This document shows positions 42,776 through 53,940 of a stretch of DNA of 64,000 bases, piece by piece. How positions within the stretch are numbered: the stretch's first letter is position 1; the number at the start of each line of letters is the position of its first letter. The stretch is from Dermacentor variabilis. Lineage: Eukaryota > Arthropoda > Arachnida > Ixodida > Ixodidae. The stretch is from positions 70,250,639 to 70,314,638 of the forward strand of contig NC_134577.1 in assembly GCF_050947875.1 (NCBI RefSeq), read 5' to 3'. The translations under genes were made by a program, and so were the position numbers. Under the pieces are notes generated by a model. It was not told the DNA's origin and searched no databases. It saw only the letters and a program-made list of their open reading frames with translations.

Positions 42776-44870
42776 GCCGTACCGCCGCATCGGAGGAAAG
42801 AGACCGTAGCCTAGGTTTGGGAGAAAAGCTGATTAGGGCTTATGTAAGTTGTAAGGACAGCTTTGCACACGCTGCTTGCGTCGAATAACGGAGCTAGGCA
42901 ACACGATTAGGACTCGCTGCTTGGCAGTGTCACTGCCTTTCAGAACCACACATTATTTTCCCTATCTCGTCTCACTCGACGTGCAGCGGCACATTATTCT
43001 TCGTTTGTTTGCAGTCTCAGACTGCGATGCATTTTTTTTCCTTCAGTCCTGTTTGATAACGTCGCTTTGATTTCTTTCGGTAATTTTTTATGTGCTTCAT
43101 TCAGGGCCCTTGATTTACGCAGGCACTGTTTCTTATGGATCCTTTTATTTACCTGCATTAGAACCAAGAAAACGATTGAAGCAAGGTGTGGTGTTCGCCA
43201 ATGATTTATAAAGGTATTATTGTACAAACAATTCGTGATATTACCAAAATCTTGGAAGTTGAGACGTAAGCTCGTGTTAATCATGACTAGAAAGTAGAAG
43301 CTACTTATCACCCTGGAATACATCGGAGTAATTTAATCCTACGGTTGGGAATGAGTGGGAAAAGTTGCACTCCTGCGCTGTTAACGTCATCAATGCTTCT
43401 ACGTTGCTACCTACCACTGTACTTTCTTGTTTTACAACAAATTATTAAAAGCGACGATTGTAGTTGTTTCGTATCGCTTTCGGTTATTTATTGTACTCCC
43501 TGCAGCAGAAAAATATACATATTGTTATATATTCGCGTCGCGATTTCGTAATCTAATTGATCACGCCCGCGGGTGACTCTAGGTGATCCGCGCTTTACGA
43601 CATAAACCTAAAATTGTTCGGAGTGATCCTTTTTTTTCTTTTGTCAAGCTAGAAAGCGTTATCAGGCTTTTGAGAACCAGATTACCACTTACAAACAAAA
43701 GAAAAGCATGAAGGACACAATCACCGGAATTAACACAAGAGAAGCGGAATCACTAGAGTGAACTCACATGTTCCTTAACTTTACCGATGACCCATAGTTG
43801 CTAAACAATGTAAATACGGCAAGGCACTAATAATGACAATATGAAAAGGGGCAGGCTGTACGTTATCACTCTTTGTCCATCAATCACATCGGGAGCAGAA
43901 TTTCAGTTAATAGTCAGGACGTCGATAAAGAAATCAATTCGAATTTAACTCGGCGAATAAGCTGCAAGGCGCAGACAGCAATGTACGTTATGTTTGATAG
44001 CATTTGTTGATGCAGTACTATGAACATTCACACATCTTCGGCGACGTATGCATGTATTTATTGTTATTCTCACTTCTTTCGACCCATTTGTACGTGTGGC
44101 ACGACGCTAGCATTCAAATTTTTCCACATGCACGAATATCGGCGTCCGTTAATCGTAGTACCTGTACGAGCAGTTTCATTCTAATGAGCCTGGCGGTCAG
44201 GCGCGGCAGTAGTGAAGTGTCTAGTAAGTTATAGAAGTATCCTCCTAGTAAAATGCTCGTGTTACGCATGGTAAATCACATAACGGAAGATCGAAAACTC
44301 CTGGGAGAGGTTTTCGCCTTGCACTGGGTAATAAGGCCCTTCAAGGTGATGGTCATGATAACAATGGTCGAGAACTTACGCAACTGTTGCAAATATTGCA
44401 GTCCACAGTGCACTGTACGAAACACATAGCATAGCCAATCAATGAATATATGCAGCAGTGATTTAACAAGGCCAGCATCAGCCATGTGGCTGACATTCAC
44501 ACTGAACTGGTAAAGCATTATGCAGATGCACATGTTGAAATAAATGTGAAGTGAAGCATAAGTGAGTCGGCTAATTAAAAGTATACATACGACTTTATCT
44601 CATGCGTACAATTGAGAGAGTGAGAGAAAGTTTTGTAAATGCTGATAATTGTACGAGCGTTAATGTAGGCACGTACGTACACACTGCACGAGGAAGGGAA
44701 TAGAAACACCGTACGAAGATGAGGGCGGAAAGGGAAGAAAAAAAAAGTATGACTCAACCCTCGCTGACATCTACATAAAGCGACGCATGCTTGGTGTGAT
44801 TTGCTCATTACACGTTTGTGTGATTTTCGAGGTATAAGGGCAAGAAGCTATACGAAGAAATGATTTTGTT
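42776..44870. other. No recognisable gene
   Basis: AT-rich with scattered short frames; nothing recognised. Confidence 0.45.
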
Positions 44871-44874
44871 TGGC

Positions 44875-45090
44875 GTAATAGCTATGCACAAACCCGGAAG
44901 GTGGAAAGAAGTAATTAATAAAGGGTATATCAGACGTCCACCCAATTGTAGCAATTGCTACCAAGGAAAGTCATACGGGTTCCTCGGAAGAAAAGCCTTG
45001 CAGTTGAAGAAAAATTCGTTCTTGTCCGGGACGTGAACCCAGGGCCACCGCCTTTCCAGGGCAGCCTCTCAACCTTATCTGCACCTTGCG
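44875..45090 (-). repeat. tRNA-derived SINE, left copy of a head-to-head pair (minus strand)
   Basis: The minus strand from about 45090 reads GGTTGAGAGGCTGCCCTGG, GGGTTCACGTCCCGGAC (box B), GAATTTTTCTTCAACTGC, GAGGAACCCGTATG, GTAGCAATTGCTAC and TTGGGTGGACG, continuing to GTCTGATATACC. The opposite-strand copy at 45181 has the same order. Confidence 0.75.
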
Positions 45091-45180
45091 GGTTTCCGCA
45101 GAACTATTACGTGAAACTCTTGCCTTTGTTTCGCCTTGTTGACAAGTTCGACTTAGCTCTGCCATTTGCTAGCTGCCTGG

Positions 45181-45365
45181 TTTGTTAGGTAAGATGGTAG
45201 AGCGGCTGCCCCTGAAAGGTGCTGGTCCCGGCTTAGAGAGACCAGAGCGAATTTTCGTCAACTGTAAGATTTTTCTTTCGAGGAACCCGTATGGGTTTCC
45301 TTTGTAGCAATTGCTACGATTGGGTGGACGGCTCATTTCCCCTTGATAATGATTTTATTTGGAAA
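45181..45365 (+). repeat. tRNA-derived SINE, right copy of a head-to-head pair (plus strand)
   Basis: Box A-like GGTAAGATGGTAGAGCGGC, GAATTTTCGTCAACTG, GAGGAACCCGTATGGG, GTAGCAATTGCTAC and TTGGGTGGACG. The box B region is damaged (CCCGGCTTAGAGAGACC). The first 56 bases inward from each outer edge (44935 and 45330) match at about 51 positions, so the pair mimics a terminal inverted repeat element. Confidence 0.75.
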
Positions 45366-46609
45366 GAATTTTAAACAGGCTGGATATACGCTGATAAATT
45401 TTCAGCGGTGTCTATAGCGTGGTGTTGCTTTCGTAGTGTTTCTGATGCGTCGGTTTCCTTTAGCGCAAGTGTGGATCGAAACGCACCAAGCGTCTCAACG
45501 CGCTGCCTTGTCTGAGAGAGAAGGTGTTCTACGCCGCTTCTCGACGCACGTGTCCCTGGCTTGATGCTTTGAATGTCAGGCTTGTGTGCTACAGATCCTG
45601 CGCTCGATTCCTGCCGTCGGACAAGTTTACGAATGAATCTTTAATTAGCGACAACGCCGTGGCACCAGTTAGCTTCCCCTGGCACCAACAGCATACGGCG
45701 CGCTAGGTGCGGAACTTTGTACGATACCTCACGGTGGCGCCGACGGTGACCACGGCGTCTAAAATTCCCCTGTAGGCTCCATATAACAGCCATCGCAATA
45801 TTAAGAAGTCCTCTCGTGTCTGAAGCTTTGAAATTCGAAAGAAATATGTCGCACGCATTCTAACACGCCACAGTTGTCACATAAGGGTTGGGGGTCAGTT
45901 CAAGCTGGCACAGGTAGCTCATAGTGGACACGACGTTCTGACGAAGTCGGTGACACGTGGTCTAAAGATGACTGGGAAGGTGATGTAGAAGCGTTGATTT
46001 TAATACAAGGTGAATTGAGTGGATAATTTGATGCTGATGAAGCGAAAGCGAAAGACTCCACATTCGTTTCCTTTCCATGTTGGCGGGGTTTGAAATTTGC
46101 GTTTCTGTTGATTTGAATGCTATGTAATGCGTCAAGTTATGCAATGTTCGTGCGCATATATGCGCCGCATAGGTGACAAATTCATTGTTATGTAACGTTT
46201 ATGCTTACACACTACAGGGTTCACAAGCAATGCCAAGACTGCCAACACCAAATCATAAGGATACACTGTGTGTAACGTTTCAGCAGTGGCGTCACGGAAA
46301 TCAAGATTATGTGTGATGCTCGCGGAAAGAAACGCTATTAGAGTTATGTGCATAGACAAGTACTATACGTATATAAATATATTTAGGACTATAACCAGTT
46401 GCCTCACAGTGTCTCAGTGTTGGGCAAAGAAAGCTTCGCTTTAAGATAGCACGTGACACATCGTTCTCTTGCATTCTCTTTTTTTTTTTCAGGGGAATTC
46501 CTTAAAGGAGCCACATCTTTACTGTAATTAGCCTCTGTGCGCTTGCCTTTAGGACACATGATGTGATTGGGAGATGGAAACAGAGCACTATAATGAAATC
46601 GTGCCCGCT
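45366..46609. other. No recognisable gene; possible old SINE
   Basis: CTGCGCTCGATTCCTGCCG (45599) is box B-like, within a stretch containing GGCGCCGACGGTGACCACGG. This may be another tRNA-related repeat, but box A is not clear. Confidence 0.35.
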
Positions 46610-46790
46610 TTGCAGAAATCTAAACACCTGCATCACATAACCATTCCGGGAGGGTGTGTGTTCAGCTCCCACCAACAGCAAGTTCTTTCTTGTGCGCTTT
46701 CGTTTCCCTTTGCAGCATAATTTCTTTAAAACAACCTATAATTTAAAGTATGCCTTCCTTGGCATCGATATCAGTTGCCTTCACAAGGCT
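46610..46790 (+). repeat. SINE copy related to 22398 and 30945, partial
   Basis: GTGTTCAGCTCCCACCAACAG (box B-like), CAAGTTCTTTCTTGTGCGCTTTCG, TTTCTTTAAAACAA resemble the head end and tail of the tRNA-headed SINE at 22398. The first half of the head is lacking. Confidence 0.5.
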
Positions 46791-46834
46791 GTCGTTAAGA
46801 AAGACCAGCCCCCTTGGTTTCTGCTCTTCTTTCT

Positions 46835-46939
46835 CCATATTTGCGTCTTTCTATTCCCCTTTACCCCCCCCCCCCCCCCCAGTGTAGGGTGCTCATCTAG
46901 TTGACCTCCCTGCTTTTCCTGTCCTTGCTCTCTCTCATT

Positions 46940-47021
<82 letters not shown>
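46835..47021 (+). repeat. LINE D-family 3' tail followed by (CT)n
   Basis: CAGTGTAGGGTGCTCATCTAG, TTGACCTCCCTGCTTTTCC match the LINE D tail motif order. A poly-C run (46865-46880) precedes it and a 75-base (CT)n run (46947-47021) follows. The minus-strand frame across the CT run is an artefact. Confidence 0.65.
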
Positions 47022-50000
47022 AGGCCATCGTTAATATGGGCGACGCGAGACATTAGCGCTTCGATCAAGAGCGTTTTTCAAAGCGTCATTAGCATTTCGG
47101 GGCAATCTCAAACTGAACGACTTCGCAGTAGCTGCCTAGAGGTTGCAGTTTGTAGTAAGCTAAGACCCCCTCCTGCGAATCATCAACCTGAACGGGCAGA
47201 ATTGAGTGGCGTCTGCTATAGTTGATGAACAGAAACTAATTCAAGTAAAGCAAACAAGAAACAAGAAATATGCAGATGAAATGCAAATATAATGCCAAGC
47301 TTTGTGAAGCGGTTAATGAAACGTTACAAAATCTGTCCACTTCATTCCTGTTTCCTTGATCTAAAAGGAAAGTGGCGCGGGCGTGGGATCGCTCGTACCC
47401 GCTCAGCGAAATGTGACAAACCTTTTTATAAGGCTTCCATCGACTGGCCCCGAGGTTCTAACCTCGCCCCAGCACGCATGTGCGTTGGATCGGCATAATT
47501 GCTTCAAGCGAACGCAAATCTTCTTGGTGGAAACCCGATCGGCGTCCAACCGAAAGAGCGACCAACCCAAGTGAAACCAAGAAATGACAAACAAAGGGCT
47601 ATGCTTTGAGAGATATCCCGTCAGCCAAAGTCCTGGTGCCTACTAAAGGCGCAGATCGGTGATGGCACCGCATAAATTTGTATGAAATTGCGTATTTACT
47701 GAAAATAATGGGCACGCCAAGCAAATAATGTCGCTGTTAATTTTCTGAAAACATGTATATAAAAATATAAGCCCTCAAACTACGCAGCAGAGCGTTTTGA
47801 GTCATGTTGTTGCCTGTAAGCTTGTATATTCAAATCATCGTTATCTACCTTTCCTATTTCTCTTCTTTATCCCAACGCTGTAAAGTTCTCACACAATGTT
47901 TGTTTTGGCCGACCTCTTGGCTATTCCCGTACAATGAACCTCCATTTGAGATCGAAAAAAGCACGTTACTGTAAAAAGACCGCGAAGCATGTAGCCAATA
48001 TTGCATTACCTCTTATTTATTTATTTTTAAATTCGTGGTTTCACGATATGTTCAGCACTTCTTCGTTCCTTTGTATTTATACTGCAGTGGTTTGCAACCA
48101 CGGACAGAGGAGCCAGGTTCCACGCTAATTCTTGTGCGTGTTTTGAACTACGCAGAAATCTCTCCTACGCAAAAAGCCAATGTGTTTGACACCGTTTTCA
48201 AGTGGTCGTCTTCGAGTTTCTACCGCTCTATTATAAACTTGAAAAACTGTATCTGGCAGCAGCAAAACTGAACAATCAGATGCTCGCAAATTACATCTTT
48301 CAATTCTGTCTCGGCCCCAGACACTTTTTCACTGTCTGGATATTTCGATTTTCTCTCCTTTGAAGCCCGAAGTACTGAGCACGGCTTTGTCCGTTTCCTT
48401 GCCACAGTGAAGAAAAAAAGGGGAAACAAAAGACACTGTTATCTTGAGTGGTTTCACGTAAGTCACAAACGTTCGAGTGTCTTTGAAAATGGTGATGTCG
48501 TGGAGAAGTGAGGTATATAGGCAAGCCTCACCAAGGAGAACGCTGAACAGAACGGCACAAAACGAAAATTCTCGAGAAAGGTATTTCACGCAAATGCATT
48601 CGTGCCAAGCTAAGGAATTCAAGCTGCCACGGTCGACTGGTTTTTAGGCGCATTCACAAAGGAAGCCACCTCACCCCCACCGCACCGTGCTCATTCTTTT
48701 CCCTGGACTTCGTGACACTCGAGGATTGTCCGCAACTGCGCTGGAAGTTTGAGACGCTGCGCCGTATCGATCTGGCGACTGGCTCTTGCGAAGCATAGAA
48801 CGCGGGAAGCATTAGCAATTCAGATTGGGGAAAAGCTGGCGCACCACTGCGCTTTTCACGGGTGGTTCCCAAAGGTGACAAGAGAGTTGGCCCAAACCTC
48901 TCCAGCTATGGCAGAGATCGCGAAGATTCTGCATTTCTATGATCGTCTCACCTGAGGACAACCGGCAATTTTACTGTGACGCACTTGTTATTGATGCCTT
49001 TTGTAGAGGGCTCAAGCAGAGCGCAGTTGAAGCTGCCTGTTGTCCTTCGTATATTTTGCCGAGTCCAGGTGCGTTCTTTTTTTTCAAAGATGATTTGGTC
49101 TGTGCTGTGGTGACACAAGCATCGCAATGGCCACGCTAGGAATATTTTCCTTTGCGCTTTACATTGTGCGATTCTTAATTGGCGGCCATTGTAACGGCGA
49201 GTGGGGGCTAAATTTCTTGAATAAGTATATTGTGTGTTGCATAACGCGAGAAATTTCGGGAGTTTGGAAATATCCCGCGGACATTATTGGCTGAGATTTC
49301 TAACAGCCTGCGTGATTGACGGTTTGGAGGAAAAGTTCCTCTACTGTGCAGCTGTCTTTAAATGCGCCTAAACCTTCCGACATTGCCCCCACTCGTCTCT
49401 ATTATGAGACATACATGTCCACGGTTTTCGCAGTTGTTTTCCTTCCCGTCCCCTAAAACGCTTCTTGAGGCCGCCATAAAATTGGGGCATATATGAATTG
49501 CACTATATCTGTACACACACACAAAAAAAGAAAGAAACATCGTATCCTCGCAGCTGCTGCAGAATATTTGCGGGTCCAACATTCTTGGGGATCCAAAACT
49601 TCTAGCCACAAATAAGGCGCTCATCAGAGTTCTATAGAGCTTTATTCGCCCTTTACATTTCCACAAACCCAAGACATATTCAAATCCCATCTCAAAGCTG
49701 ATGAGGGGACGGCGATGCAGAGTAGGCGATGACATCACGTTCGCCGCGCAGAGCTGAGACTGATGTCGAACTGTTTGAAAGCTCGTTAGCCGACTGCAGG
49801 CACAGGTGGAACTAACGCGTGGAGCGGAGAAAGGAAATGGGGAAGCCGCGGTTCTCATTGTCTTCACATGTGGCTTCTGGTGGCTACGGCTCACACGATG
49901 GGCTCGTTAAAGTGCACGGCTTTGTGCCGAGGGAAGCTTCTAAAAGAGCGTGCATCCTTTCAGCACCTGGCTCATTTAGAGACGCTTAGTTTCCTTTTTT

Positions 50001-50260
50001 TTTATAGTGAAAGCGTAGGCACTCTAACGTAGTAAAAAGGCTTGCACCTACAAACGTCGCCTGACTCGCAAGAAATCGAACGCTGCTTGTTCTTTTGCAA
50101 GCTCCGCTGTTTTTTTTTTCGCTATTCAGGCAGGTAGACTACTGCTACGAAGTCTTGTGCTTCACCACGTAGTCTGTGAATTTATAGTGCTTTGGTTTAT
50201 TTTGGAAAAGTCGCTGGTATCTGCTAAAAAAGTTATTGAGTACCACACTAAGCGAATTAT
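47022..50260. other. No recognisable gene
   Basis: Frames such as 49358-49894 (minus, 178 codons) and 48329-48622 (minus) carry no motif I know. No tRNA-like fold or repeat boundary was found. Confidence 0.4.
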
Positions 50261-50914
50261 TTACATAACAATGTCTTGCACTAAAGACAGAGAGAAATAA
50301 GATATGAAGGGCAGAGAGGTGAACTGGACAACAAACTTCCAGTTTGCTACTTGAAACCGTGCACTGGGGATGGGGTAAGCGGAGACAGAAAGAGCTAAAT
50401 GTACTGCACGACTAGGATAAGCTTGGCACTGAAGGAAGTATCGAAGTGCCCGTCTTCGGCTCTCAATGGCACTTTTGAACGATGCTTTTTCAAAGGAATA
50501 GCGCTGTGAACAATGTCGGTCGGATAACTTCGGTAAGCGCTTCCGAAAGTGCCAGCAATTTTTCTCTCCTCCCATCGAATCAGCCAATAGGGCTTTCGGT
50601 CTAACGAAAACCATAAGTAACGCCCCCTTCTCTCTGAAAGTTAACGTCTTCGGACTTGTCCAATGCAGCTCGAAGTGATGGCTCATAAACTTTTTTGCAA
50701 GAACTGTCGGCGAGGCTCTAGTGTTTCCCGCCCAAGCGCCAAGGTGTAAAACTTGAGGGGTGAGACTGTCGTTGGCCGGCAGCGGCCATACGGCTACAGT
50801 AGGTCGATAGACACTCGACCAACGCTCCGGGTCGATTGTTCGTCCCGGGGACGCTTTCGAAGTTCTTTCTTTTTGCTTTTGAGGGATGCCGTTATTTTCC
50901 TCTCTTCTGCTCAT
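50261..50914 (-). CDS. Unrecognised 217-codon open frame overlapping a dispersed repeat
   Basis: This is the longest frame in its neighbourhood without an assigned family. There is no signal peptide, membrane segment or known motif. It is rich in Ser, Arg and Pro. Its middle (YRPT..PLPANDSLTPQVLHLG) aligns with a translated part of the repeat at 42520, so it may be a remnant of a mobile element rather than a host gene. I do not assign a function. Confidence 0.2.
   Translation of the reverse strand: MSRREENNGIPQKQKERTSKASPGRTIDPERWSSVYRPTVAVWPLPANDSLTPQVLHLGAWAGNTRASPTVLAKKFMSHHFELHWTSPKTLTFREKGALLMVFVRPKALLADSMGGEKNCWHFRKRLPKLSDRHCSQRYSFEKASFKSAIESRRRALRYFLQCQAYPSRAVHLALSVSAYPIPSARFQVANWKFVVQFTSLPFISYFSLSLVQDIVM
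50600..50833 (-). repeat. Dispersed repeat, copy 2 (partner at 42520-42775)
   Basis: See the partner; matched blocks occur in the same order on the minus strand, with diverged spacing between them. Confidence 0.55.
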
Positions 50915-51730
50915 CCAACATCAGTGACAGTGGCTTTATATGAATCGACAGCGGCTATCTACGCCTAAGCCAATGGTGGACAGGGCGTGAAGTTCAGACA
51001 GCCTTATGGAGGTCAAGTTTCGAAAAAAAAAAAGAAAACGTTTCGTCAGCGTTTCATTTTGTGTCCTAGATTTAACGTTTTATACGCCATGAACAGCAGA
51101 ACTGGCTTTGGTATTTCAGAAGCAGATTGTGCAAACCCGTAACTTCGCAATGCGTTCTAAAATCGCATTTCTAAAGAAACGACATTGATGAATGTGCGGC
51201 AAAGTAGACATAAGTGCATAACAAAGGTGTAAAAGGTTGTCCCTTGGCTACTCCCCCTACCTTAAACTCGTTGAAGTGTCGCTTTTGAGCAAATACATTT
51301 TGGTGTGCTATTATCCTTCTAGCACTATTTCTATACCATCTTATTGGTCCGAAAGGCAGTGTCTCTGCTGCGTAGTGCTGCAAATTGCTTTGTTGCTAAT
51401 ACAAATGCATGTAAGTATATGTTGTGGACAATGATATAACAGGTCAACGTGCGGAGATGCGGTGAAATTTGTCTATCATTTTATGTGGCTTCATCACCAA
51501 TGAGTCCTAATACGAATGGTGTGAATAAAGGGACTTGTCAATTTTACTTTGTGTCACAGTACGTCAAGACTCATAGGGATGCCTTTGCCACTTGTCAGCT
51601 CTTTTAATCCATCCTTTGCAACAGGATTTATAAGCTTCTGTTTCTTTAGTAGGAAAACGCAGTCCTCTCTCACATGCTGCAGTCAGCAAATGAATTTCTC
51701 CAAGGAAATGAGTCACCGAAAAAAGCAGTG
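50915..51730. other. No recognisable gene
   Basis: Left flank of LINE E. Short frames only. Confidence 0.45.
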
Positions 51731-51740
51731 CACGAGAGAC
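51731..51740. repeat. Target-site duplication of LINE E, left copy
   Basis: CACGAGAGAC, repeated exactly at 57710-57719 next to the 3' tail. The last bases may also belong to the element's start. Confidence 0.75.
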
Positions 51741-52260
51741 CCCCCGCAGGGGCGTCTGCGTAAGCAGGCGTTTGGTGTGTTGCGACACCACATACCCGAG
51801 CACACGAGGGTTGGACCCTCCCGCGTGTGACCGTGCGCGGCTTAGCCGAGTCCGGGGAAAGGGGGATCCTGGGGGTTGAGCCAATGCCGGGTGTTCGGAC
51901 CTTTAAGGCCCCCCGGCGGAGGCAACACACCTCTTTGGCCTCTGCTTCACGTAGACGGCACCCCCGGACTGACCCACCCGGGGGAAATCGGCAGTCGCCT
52001 TTTCCTGTCTCTCTCTTCCTACAACCTTCGTCTTTCCCTTACTTTCCACCTTTCCTGTCTCCTTCTCTCTTCTATTCACTTCCTTATTCTTGGCGGCAAG
52101 GGTTAACCCTGTGTGGCTATCCAACCTTGGGTACACCATATTTGGTTATAGTGGCGGCGTACGGCTGGCGTCGTGCAGACTTGCATGCAAGCTCTGCCGC
52201 GTCCCCTCGTTGGGCTCCGTGGTGGGTGGCCGGCGCTGTTGCCGAATTTTTATATATTTC
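51741..52260 (+). promoter_or_regulatory. LINE E 5' untranslated leader
   Basis: GC-rich start (GCAGGGGCGTCTGCGTAAGC), then a pyrimidine-rich stretch (52005-52090). Full-length LINEs carry an internal promoter here (family knowledge); no box is visible by eye. The frames across it are not supported as genes. Confidence 0.55.
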
Positions 52261-53557
52261 ATGGAAACTTCCTTTCCCAAACTTCCTGATCGCCCTCAGA
52301 AACGTGGGCGCACCGAAGATCTCTTCCAATTTTTCGGACGACAAGTCCACAACTTTCCTCGATTCCACGTGATTCACTCAGAAAAGCCAGACAAACTAGT
52401 GCGATCCATTTCACCGTTCCTTGTTTCCAAGTCTTTGACCGAAGTTTTCGGTACAGGATATAAGGTGTCGAGAATGTCAAGTGGTGATCTCCTTTTGGAA
52501 CTCCAAAATCAGAAGCAGTATGAGAAGCTGCCAAAACTTGTGTCATTTGGGGAGACCCAAGTAACAGTAACCCCGCACCGTACCATGAACACAAGCCGCG
52601 GTGTTGTCTCGGACGATGACTTGCTGGAGCTCACTGAGGATGAACTCTTGGAGGGCTTCAGTGACCAGAACGTTATCAATGTTAAAAGAATTAAGATCAG
52701 GCGTGACAGCAAAGAAATCAAGACCAAACACCTTATATTAACTTTCGGCTCAAGTATTCTGCCCGAGTCTGTAGAGGTCGGGTACATCAAGCTCCGTGTT
52801 AGGCCATATGTGCCAAATCCGCTTAGATGTTTCAAATGCCAACGCTTCGGCCACAGTTCGCAGAGCTGCCGAGGCCGTGAAACCTGTGCGAAGTGCAGTT
52901 GCACACGAACATAATTCTGAAGCTTGCGTGAACACTCTCCATTGTGTAAACTGTGAAGGCGAGCACGCCGCATACTCGCGGTCGTGCCCGTCCTGGAAAA
53001 AAGAGAAAGACATAGTCACAATCAAAGTAAAGGAAAACATATCATTCAAAGAGGCACGCAGGCGGGTCGCATACCTACCTAAGAACACATATGCCGAAGT
53101 GGCGCGTCAGGGGGTAGCGTCACAACGGCCTCCGGCGGCTGTCCGACCCACAGGCAGTGAGTCGGCAGGTACGCCATCTGCCCCCGCGGCGGTTGCAGCA
53201 AGCGCTCCTCCGTCAACCCTGAATGAGGGATCATCGACCCCGAAGGTCGACGCAGCCGAGGCTGCCCCGGCCTCCCCGGCCCCTTCCTGCGCTGGCAACA
53301 GCCGGCGCAGCCAAATCTCTCGGGGAGCCCCATCGACCTCCGGGCTGGTGGGCGCAGGGGTCTTGCCCTCCAAGGCGGGACCCTCTCTAGTAACTTCTCG
53401 CTCGCAAGAGCACGTGTCCGGCGCCTCACAAGAGGCAATGGACACTACACCTATTCCCAAGGCGCACCAAGCGCCTAAGGAGCGGCGAGGCTCACTCGAA
53501 CGCTCCAGAAAGGGCAGAACCCCTGTTACAGGGCCTCGAAAGAGCTCTGTAACCTAA
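52261..53557 (+). pseudogene. LINE E ORF1: Gag-like RNA-binding protein with CCHC knuckles, one frameshift
   Basis: Starting at ATG 52261 (preceded by the leader; an upstream in-frame ATG at 52090 lies in leader-like sequence), the protein has an RRM-like N-terminal half. Knuckle 1 is CFKCQRFGHSSQSC (52828-52869). Knuckle 2 starts CAKC at 52885 and is interrupted by a single extra A at 52897; the remainder (AHEHNSEAC) and a third finger (CVNCEGEHAAYSRSC) follow in the next frame. A Pro/Ala/Ser-rich tail runs to TAA at 53557. Without the extra base the protein would be about 430 residues. ORF1 proteins coat element RNA. Confidence 0.85.
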
Positions 53558-53601
53558 GGCGTCACCTGTTTCCATACACACAGCACTTATTAACCTTCAA
53601 T

Positions 53602-53940
53602 ATGGATACACAAATTATTCAATGGAACGTTAGAGGTCTTCTTAGGAACCTTGATGACGTACAAGAACTCATACACAAACACAATCCAAAAGTGCTGTGT
53701 TTACAGGAAACACACCTAAAATCAAAACATACAAACTTTCTCCGACAGTACATAACTTATCGCAAAGATCGCGATGATGCTGTCGCATCATCGGGCGGTG
53801 TTGCCATTGTTATTCAGAAAGGCATAGCGTGTCAACGTTTGCAGCTACAAACGCCCCTTGAAGCAGTGGCGGTTCGTGCTGTTCTCCAAAACAAACTTAT
53901 CACTGTGTGCTCGCTCTATATACCCCCACATTACAAATGA
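53602..53940 (+). pseudogene. LINE E ORF2, N-terminal endonuclease segment ending at a premature stop
   Basis: ATG 53602 lies 45 bases after the ORF1 stop. IQWNVRGLLRN and VLCLQETHL supply the Asn and Glu of APE endonucleases; SSGGVAIVIQKG follows. TGA at 53938-53940 interrupts the frame, but the same frame continues at once with KYEFQSFIDELPEPYIVLG, so the stop is a point lesion inside ORF2 and not the natural end. Confidence 0.85.

Noticed and set aside
46032..46060. CTGATGAAGCGAAAGCGAAA resembling a hammerhead core
   Set aside because: Stem II would be only 2 bp with a bulge, and no strand able to form stem III with a UH cleavage site lies upstream. Judged chance.
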